Assembly (NCBI GenBank): GCA_037974665.1
Contig: CM075771.1
Span: 18,635,425-18,699,424, forward strand
DNA length: 64,000 nucleotides
Source of the DNA: Ehretia macrophylla
Taxonomy: Eukaryota > Streptophyta > Magnoliopsida > Boraginales > Ehretiaceae
Direction of reading: 5' to 3'
Part shown: piece by piece, positions 57,759 to 64,000 of the stretch
Position numbering within the stretch: the stretch's first letter is position 1
How the letters are laid out: each line of letters opens with the position of its first letter
The notes under the pieces: generated by a model
What the model saw: the letters and a program-made list of their open reading frames with translations, nothing else
What the model was told of the DNA's origin: nothing
The model's database searches: none
Made by a program: the position numbers and the translations under genes

Positions 57759-58320
57759 GTCATGTTGAGGATGCAAAGCCCTTAGGTGTTGACGGTTCAC
57801 AGCCTCAGTCCAGAGAGACAGCCCATTCAAAAGGCCCAATGGCCTTATCGATAACCCATCTACTGCAACAACGTAGCAACCTCTCAAGACATGTTATCCA
57901 CGCATTGTAAGGCCCTCTAATGTCTTGTGAGTTAGGTTATCGTCCTTTCCGCGGCTCACGATGAACGACACGGGAGGAAAAAATAGTAAACAAATAAGAA
58001 AAGTGGCCTGAAATTGATAAAAACGTATGATTTTGGGTTTCAAAAATAGGCACAGCCGAATAGGCTGGATGCCCACGTCGTAGAGGTCCTGGAGAGATTT
58101 CCAACGGTATGCTGTGCGCCGCATAACTCCTTACGGATCAAATGTTATGGGCACCGGAACGACGAATACTTGGTCACAAGCCCCATGCCCGCAGTTTGCG
58201 GGCCCAACCCCTCCACAAAGCGAAGTTGTCTTGCCCAAGATACCATGGGACTCGAAAAAAGGAATGTGACGGAGGAAGCATCTTGGCAATCCTGAAGGGG
58301 CCAAAAAAACATAACGAAAA

Positions 58321-58440
58321 GGGGGTTCAACACGAGGACTTCCCAGGGGGTCACCCATCCTAGTACTACTCTCGCCCAAGCACACTTAACTTCGGAGTTC
58401 TGATGCAATCCAGTGCATTAGGGCTTGTATGATCGTACCC
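58321..58440 (-). rRNA. 5S rRNA-like copy 5S-77
   Basis: Full length. GGGGTTCAACACG, CACACTTAACT, TGATGCAATCCAGTGC, TAGGGCTTGTATG, start GGGTACGATC. Confidence 0.86.
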
Positions 58441-59000
58441 GTCTTGTTGAGGGTGCAAAGCCCTTATGTGTTGACGGTTCACAGTCCCAGTCCAGAGAAA
58501 AGGCCATTTCAAAAGATACAATAGCCATATCGATAACCCATTTGCTTCAACAACGCAGCTCCTCGAAAGATGTGATATCGACACGTTGTAGGGCCCCCCA
58601 GTATCCCGCGAGTTAGGTTGTCATCCTTTCTGCAGCTAACGAAGAATGACCCGAGGGGAAAAAATTTTGGAAAAAAAAGAAAAGTGGCCCGAAACTGATA
58701 AAAATGATAGATTTCGGGTTCGAAAAATTGGTGCAGCCTAGTAGGCTTGCTACCCCCGTCGTAGAGGTCCCAAAGATCTTTCCAACGGTATGCAGTGTGC
58801 CGCATAACTCCTAACGCATCAAAAGTTATGAGCACACGAGCGACAGATGCTTGGTCACAGGCCCCACACCCTCGGTTTGCGGGACCAGCCCCTCTGTTAA
58901 GCGAAGCTATCTTGCCCAAGATGCCGTGGGACTCAAGAAAAGAAATGTGATGATGAAGCATCTTGGCAAGCCAGAAGGGGGCAAAAATACAAAACGAATA

Positions 59001-59099
59001 GGGGGTGGAACACGATGACTTCCTAGGGGTTCACCCAAGCATGCTTAACTTCGGAGTTCTGATGGGATCCGGTGCATTTGTACTGGTATGATAGCACCC
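59001..59099 (-). pseudogene. 5S-78: 21-nt internal deletion
   Basis: 99 nt. GGTTCACCC joins to AAGCATGC, deleting the intermediate element and part of the C box. Otherwise sister of 5S-75 (GTGGAACACGATGAC). Confidence 0.85.
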
Positions 59100-59661
59100 G
59101 TCATGTTAAGGGAGCAAAGCCTTTATGTGTTAAAGGTTCACAGTCCCAGTCTAGAGAGACGGCCCATTCAAAAGGCCAAATAGCCTTATCGACAACCCAT
59201 CTGCTTCAACAAACCAGCATCCTTGCAAGACGTGATATCGATGCGTTGTAGGGCAATCTAATGTCTCGCGAGTTTGGTTGTCGTCCTTTCCATGGCTCAC
59301 AACGAATTACCTGTGAAGGAAAAATCTGCAAAAAAGTAAGAAAAGTGGCACGAAACTGATGAAAACATTCGATTTTGGGTTCTGAAAATAGGCGCATCCG
59401 AGTAGATTTCCTACACCCGTCGTAGAGCTCCTGGAGAGCTTTCCAATTGTATGATGTGCGCTGCATAACTCTTAACGGATCAAAAGTTACGGGCACCAGG
59501 GCAACGAATACTTGGTCACAGGCCCCACGCCCTCGGTTTGAGGGCCCAGCCCCTCAACGAAGCGAAGTTGTCTTGCCCAAGATGCCGTGGGACTCGAGAA
59601 AAGGAATATGACGGATGAAATATCTTGGCAAGCTTGAAGGGGGCAAGAAAACAAAACGAAA

Positions 59662-59712
59662 AGGGGTGCAATACGAGGACTTCCAAGGGGGTCACCCATC
59701 CTAGTGCTACTC
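59662..59712 (-). pseudogene. 5S-79: interrupted by an LTR retrotransposon
   Basis: Only the 3' 51 nt are visible, ending CTAGTGCTACTC on plus, where TGTGACGCCC begins. The insertion falls at about nt 69-70, in the intermediate element between A and C boxes. The other half should lie beyond the window, after the 3' LTR. Confidence 0.88.
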
Positions 59713-60075
59713 TGTGACGCCCGAGATTTAGCCATGCATTCAATTACTGTTGCATCCCTTGTTTGCGCATTTCTTTCTATGCCTTATTAACTGCCTTCTT
59801 GAATTATTATTCACTTCATTTTTAAACTGCATTCTATTGGTTAATTAGAATTTTTATTAAATCATATTAATTGATAAAGTAGTGGGAAAAATGTGCAATT
59901 GAGCTAGAGGCGATGGGAGAGCTCATTTAGAAAATGTTTTTAGTAGTTGAAGGAATAGTGTTACGTAACTAATTTGGAGTTTAATTAGCTAACATTAAAT
60001 TTATGCTTAGGACTTGTTTCTAACTAGTTTGACTCACATTTGACCATACACTTAAACTAAATAACTCACCCAAGC

Positions 60076-60083
60076 TTATATAA
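60076..60083 (+). promoter_or_regulatory. Family B LTR TATA box
   Basis: TTATATAA inside CCCAAGCTTATATAACACAC, present in both LTRs. It would put the transcription start near 60110, making U3 about 395 bp and R-U5 about 2.1 kb. Confidence 0.55.
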
Positions 60084-61104
60084 CACACACACAACTCACC
60101 TTAAGTCATAACAAGCAAAAAAAAAAAAAAAAATGCTGAAATGGCACTGTAGCAGGGCCGAAACTTTGCAGCAGCTCTAGGAGAGAAAATTGGTCTTCAA
60201 CTCTTCAATCCAAGCCTTCCCAACCCTTGAGCTAGTGGATTAGGGTGTGTGCAAGGTTCCTAGGTGCTCCTACGCGTATTGGTGAGGGATTTCACGGCTT
60301 GTTTTTGCATTTCTAAATAGTTGTCAATTTCTTGATTTGTTGAAAATGTGATCAAATGCTATTGTATGAGTTATCTATGCTAATATACCATCTATATGAA
60401 TGCTAGAGAACACATTTGAGCCGTTGTTTCGCTTTTTAAACGGTTAGAATCGTTAATTTGAAATTTTGGGTGAATAGTGACGTTTTTCTAGGGTTTTGTG
60501 TAATTGCTTGAATTAGCTTGATTCAATGCTTCAAATAGACGTCTTAGGTGCTAGTGAAGGTAACCTAATAGCCCCGTGCACTTGCATTGTCCTTAAATCG
60601 CTTAAAATGGAAAATAGCCGACTTTAACTTGGGGCTTTTGGGGTTAATGCGAATCCGGGTGGATTCGGGCTTCAATTCTAGTATCCTTAAGTTACCTAGG
60701 TGCTATAGAAGCCTTGATATCCCTTGTTTGAAGCCAGGACGATGTATGTGTAGTTTAAAGCCATAAGAGGGAATTTGGGGCTTTCGGGGTAATCGCGGGC
60801 ATTTGAATGAGTTGGAGGGTTGAGAGGGTACCTTGAGGGTTAGTTATAAGGTTGGGAGAGTTCCCTTTGAAAATGAAATCATTAACTTTGGTTTGGAAGA
60901 GAAATAGTTTGTAAAATAAAGGGGTTTAAGCGCAATTTCGGTTGTCTCACATTTCTAAACCCACGGCATGTCTTCTTGAGTGTTTATATGTGATATTAAG
61001 TTGATTTGGAGCTTTTGGTATAATTCTATGGTTATTTTGTAAATGTCCCTTTGTAAAACTGCTTATTAGCTTATATAATTACTTCTATGCTAATTGCCTC
61101 GAGG

Positions 61105-61390
61105 TCAACCTACTTTGTTGATCCTCATATGTGTTAATGCTTATATTATTGCTATTAACTTGCCATTGTTAAGTTCATTGCATAGTGGTTGCGCAACCAT
61201 AGTGTCAGGGGCGGATGTGTTGAATATCGGCTGGGCGGCAGAGGGCTTGCCAGTGGATATTCAAACTTTGTACCCTAGTCCCTCATTCGCCTGGTCCGGA
61301 GATTGCCAGGGGATGTTGGGTGGTAGGATTATCGGGGTACATCCGGAGTACACCCACTGGAGTGTTGGGGTTATGCCGGCTTATCGTGAT
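61105..61390 (+). other. LTR module shared by all three elements, copy 3
   Basis: Begins TCAACCTACTTTGTTGATCC, contains GAGGGCTTGCCAGTGG and, at 61334-61355, GGGGTACATCCGGAGTACAC, and ends near GGGGTTATGCCGGC. The landmarks are in the same order and roughly the same spacing as in the family A solo LTRs, while the rest of the LTR is unlike them. Confidence 0.65.
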
Positions 61391-62206
61391 CGTGCTCGTG
61401 GTTCGTGGATCGTGAATGAAGACCAGTAAAGATTGGTGTATAGGGGATTGTGTGAAATGTATCCTTTTAAATGTGTGGTTACTTAAGTTATCATTGTTTC
61501 TTAAATTGTCTAAGTGATACTGTTGCATAATTGTATTATCTGTTACATTGCAAGCCCCGGGACTATATCCCTCACTGGGCAACAGTGGTTGCTCATACCT
61601 CGCTAACATGTTTCAGGTGGCACAGTTGGTGGAGTTGCCTTAGCTGTTGTGTGATATTTGTCTGAGGCGGATGTGCTTTCTGGTTGCTATGTGAAGAATT
61701 TGTTGTTCTATGTATAATCTATTTTGGGGCCTTAAAGCTCATGTATGTATTTGAGTAATATGTAAGCTGGAAGTCTGATAATGTAGTAGCAGTGGTAATT
61801 CTATGGCTTGTAATAACTTATATTTCTATTTCTAGTTGCTTTGCATGCTTGGGAGTGAATGGCTTAGTGTAGAATGTTTTATCTCTAAGTATGTTTTAAT
61901 GTTATCCTAGAATGGCATGGTTATTAGACTATATTATAAACAAGTTACTTGCATGCTTGTGTGGTTTTGGAACTGTTGTTTGCTTCAAGGCTCGGATGGC
62001 CTTGAATCTTTAAATATTTAGCCATGAAAAGTTTGTTTACCTTGTAGTTACCTTATTTGAGAATTTACAGGTTTTCAGAATGTCCATAGTACAGGGGAAA
62101 CTCTGTCCGTTTTTCCCCTAAAATTTTGTGACCGGGTTTGGTATTGGGTTGAGAATAGCATGGTCATTAGAGCCTCCGGTCTCGTGAGGGATCGGGGCAT
62201 TACAGG

Positions 62207-62218
62207 TGGTATCAGAGC
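62207..62218 (+). promoter_or_regulatory. Primer-binding site for initiator tRNA-Met
   Basis: TGGTATCAGAGC, two bases after the 5' LTR, is complementary to the 3' end of plant initiator tRNA-Met, the usual primer of Ty3/Gypsy and many Copia elements. Confidence 0.9.
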
Positions 62219-63235
62219 TTAGTTAGCTCTAAGCCGGGACAGGGTCCTCGGCCTGTCGGGTAGTAACCCTTGCGTGTGTGCTTGATTAAGTGTGTGTCTT
62301 AAAAGTGTATGCCTGCATGTTTGATTGTGTGTCTTGTATTGAATGTGTGCACCTATGTGATATAATTATGTGTTACGTGCTAAATGTGTGCTAAGTGAAG
62401 TAAAGTGGCTAGTTATGCATCAAATTGACTTCGTGAATTATTAATTGCTTGAACTGTTGCTTGTAATGTCTGTATTTGAATGTCTTTGATTGAGTTGTGT
62501 TATGCTTGACTTGATTATCGTGCTTGAATGACTTTGATGATTACACTGTTTCATAAACTCTTATATAAACATGTTTGCATAATAGTTTAAAACATATATG
62601 TGTAAATGTGATATCTTGGCATTCATACATGTCCCGTTGAAATGGTAAGAAAGACTTCTTCCTCCCCCTGAAGAGAAGTGATTAGCAACAAGCCCTCCAA
62701 GTTGTGTGGATTAGCGGGAATGAGAATGTTGTAAGCGGAGCTCAGTTATTGGGATTTCTTCCAAGGCATTCTTCTACGCTCAGTAGTCAGAAATGAATGG
62801 CTTCCTTTGGGATTTCTATATGACCGTTCTCTCGGTTTTCTTATTGAGTATCCTTCTAGTGTTTTCTTGCTGGTATTACTCGGAAGACTTAGTTTGGGAT
62901 TCTAATCACCCTTATTATATGGAATTATCTTCTGTATTTGTACTCTAAATTCTTATTGGTATTTTCTCGCCACTGTTAGTTGAGATTCTATTCTTCTATG
63001 GTATTCGTGCCAACGGGATTCTTATTTGGATTTCGAAGTAGCATCTCTATTGGATCATTTATTTGGCCTTATTACGTGAGGTTCGCAGGCAATACTACTA
63101 GGATTTCTTAATGAGCTCCCGCGAGAATTCGTGTATGGTATTCTTGCTTAGCAACTGATGACGAATAATCGGAGTTGGTTTCCAGTTGATGCAGAGTTCT
63201 CTTGTGAAGAAGAATTGCGTGGACGCAATTTTTTT

Positions 63236-63248
63236 AAGGGGGAGAGGA
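63236..63248 (+). promoter_or_regulatory. Polypurine tract
   Basis: AAGGGGGAGAGGA immediately before the 3' LTR TGTGACG, preceded by a T-run; the plus-strand primer of reverse transcription. Confidence 0.88.
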
Positions 63249-64000
63249 TGTGACGCCCGAGATTTAGCCATGCATTCAATTACTGTTGCATCCCTTGTTT
63301 GCGCATTTCTTTCTATGCCTTATTAACTGCCTTCTTGAATTACTATTCACTTCATTTTTAAACTGCATTCTATTGGTTAATTAGCATTTTTATTAAATCA
63401 TATTAATTTATAAAGTAGTGGAAAAAATGTGCAATTGAGCTAGAGGGGATGGGAGAGCCAGTTTAGAAAATGTTTTTAGTAGTTGAAGGAATAGTGTTAC
63501 GTAACTAATTTGGAGTTTAATTAGCTAACATTAAATTTATGCTTAGGACTTGTTTCTAACTAGTTTGACTCACATTTGACCATACACTTAAACTAAATAA
63601 CTCACCCAAGCTTATATAACACACACACAACTCACCTTAAGTCATAACAAGCAAAAAATCAAAACAAAAAAAAGCTGAAATGGCACTGTAGCAGGGCCGA
63701 AACTTTGCAGCAGCTCTAGGAGAGAAAGTTGGTCTTCAACTCTTCAATCCAAGCTTTCCCAACCCTTGAGCTAGTGGATTAGGGTGTGTGCAAGGTTCCT
63801 AGGTGCTCCTACGCGTATTGGTGAGGGATTTCACGGCTTGTTTTTGCATTTCTAAATAGTTGTCAATTTCTTGATTTGTTGAAAATGTGATCAAATGCTA
63901 TTGTATGAGTTATCTATCCTAATATACCATCTATATGAATGCTAGAGAACACATTTGAGCCGTTGTTTCGCTTTTTAAACGGTTAGAATCATTAATTTGA
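63249..64000 (+). repeat. 3' LTR of family B element, truncated by window end
   Basis: The first 752 bp of the 3' LTR, matching 59713-60480. Differences include AATTACTATTC for AATTATTATTC, GAGAGCCAGTTTAG for GAGAGCTCATTTAG, and an A-rich run broken by TC and C. Confidence 0.9.

Larger units (their letters stand above)
55984..58030 (-). repeat. Trimer duplication 3, first copy
   Basis: Matches 58031-59712 in order. Shared marks: GAATAGG(T/C)TGGATGCCCACG; GATAGATTTCGGGTTC with ATGAGCAC; the 5S-75/5S-78 3' end GGGGGTGGAACACGATGAC; and CTTTATGTGTTA with AAGGCCAAAT. Boundaries approximate. Confidence 0.78.
52630..59712 (-). repeat. 5S rDNA-type tandem array, segment 3
   Basis: The array continues after the second solo LTR with copies 5S-69 to 5S-79 and is cut at 59712 by a third LTR element inside 5S-79. 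Orientation and unit length match the other segments, so this was one continuous array before the insertions. Spacers here often carry GTAGAGGTC where most others have GTAGAGCTC, a local subtype. Confidence 0.93.
58031..59712 (-). repeat. Trimer duplication 3, second copy (cut by the LTR element)
   Basis: Second copy of 55984-58030, interrupted in its third unit by the LTR element that starts at 59713. Confidence 0.75.
59713..62204 (+). repeat. 5' LTR of family B element
   Basis: 2,492 bp from TGTGACGCCCGAG to GGGGCATTACA. The first 770 bp match the start of the 3' LTR with about a dozen substitutions plus a length change in an A-rich run near 60120, roughly 1.6% difference by eye, so the insertion is recent compared with the decay of the array. 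Contains a TATA box at 60076-60083 and the shared palindrome module. No gene seen. Confidence 0.9.
62205..63248 (+). other. Non-coding interior of family B element
   Basis: 1,044 bp between the LTRs. ATGGTAAGAAAGACTTC at about 62644 may be the remnant of a gag start but soon reaches a stop. From about 62740 to 63160 the phrase GG(G/A/T)ATT(T)CTT recurs, giving a loose short-repeat look. The last stretch, GCAGAGTTCTCTTGTGAAG to GGACGCAATTTT, resembles the tail that follows pol in autonomous relatives. Confidence 0.7.
59713..64000 (+). mobile_element. LTR retrotransposon without gag-pol (LARD-like), family B, runs off window
   Basis: Order: 5' LTR 59713-62204, primer-binding site, 1,044-bp interior, polypurine tract, 3' LTR from 63249. 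All the cis signals for reverse transcription are present but no open frame for gag, protease, reverse transcriptase or integrase, so it must depend on proteins from a related element. PBS and the TTTAAGGGGGAGAGGATG junction suggest Ty3/Gypsy, perhaps a Tekay/Del-type chromovirus; that is a judgement from remembered family features. The left flank TACTC (59708-59712) is the expected target duplication; its partner is outside. Confidence 0.88.

Noticed and set aside
1..59712. CRISPR-like or 45S rDNA repeat
   Set aside because: The unit is about 680 bp with a recognisable 5S gene. There are no short repeats with unique spacers and no 18S, 5.8S or 25S sequence.
61094..61429. 111-codon open frame in the family B LTR
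   Set aside because: Covers the shared LTR module, but the corresponding stretches in the two solo LTRs have no open frame, so the conserved part is the DNA or RNA and not a protein.
62640..62700. gag gene start at ATGGTAAGAAAG
   Set aside because: The frame reaches a stop after a few codons and nothing gag-like follows; kept only as a possible remnant.
1..64000. tRNA genes, other small-RNA genes or a host protein-coding gene
   Set aside because: I saw no tRNA-like A/B box pair with cloverleaf potential outside the 5S genes, and no frame with a recognisable protein family on either strand.

Overview
The window is plant nuclear DNA with no protein-coding gene that I can support. Three things point to a flowering plant: the repeated unit holds a 120-nt gene that reads as plant 5S rRNA on the minus strand; the interrupting elements are long-terminal-repeat (LTR) retrotransposons with TG...CA ends; and one of them has a primer-binding site matching plant initiator tRNA-Met. 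I cannot name the species.

Layout. 1-8954, 11960-48783 and 52630-59712 are one head-to-tail array of 5S rDNA-type units, normally about 680 bp (120-nt gene plus about 560 bp of spacer). I located 79 gene copies or remnants, all on the minus strand. Reading the minus strand, a unit runs: TATA-like element near -28, 5S gene, T-rich Pol III terminator, then a spacer with short inverted repeats. Unlike a homogenised working 5S locus, the units differ from each other by roughly 10% by eye, many differences look like C-to-T or G-to-A changes at CpG, and about a dozen gene copies are truncated, internally deleted or rearranged. I read it as an old, methylation-decayed 5S array or 5S-derived satellite, though some full-length copies could still be transcribed.

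The array has internal structure. Spacer subtypes recur every third unit, giving about 2.0-kb trimeric duplications at 3.8-7.3, 14.6-18.4 and 56.0-59.7 kb. Patches of 96-192 bp are identical between units 5-34 kb apart, which suggests recent conversion or segment copying inside an otherwise old array.

Three LTR elements split the array. Two are solo LTRs of one family in opposite orientations: 8955-11959 on plus (3,005 bp) and 48784-52629 on minus (3,846 bp, perfect AAAGC target duplication). The third starts at 59713 inside a 5S gene and runs off the window: 5' LTR 59713-62204, tRNA-iMet primer-binding site, a 1,044-bp interior without gag-pol, a polypurine tract, and a 3' LTR from 63249. 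The three LTRs share a roughly 300-bp internal module around an imperfect palindrome although the rest of their sequence differs between families.
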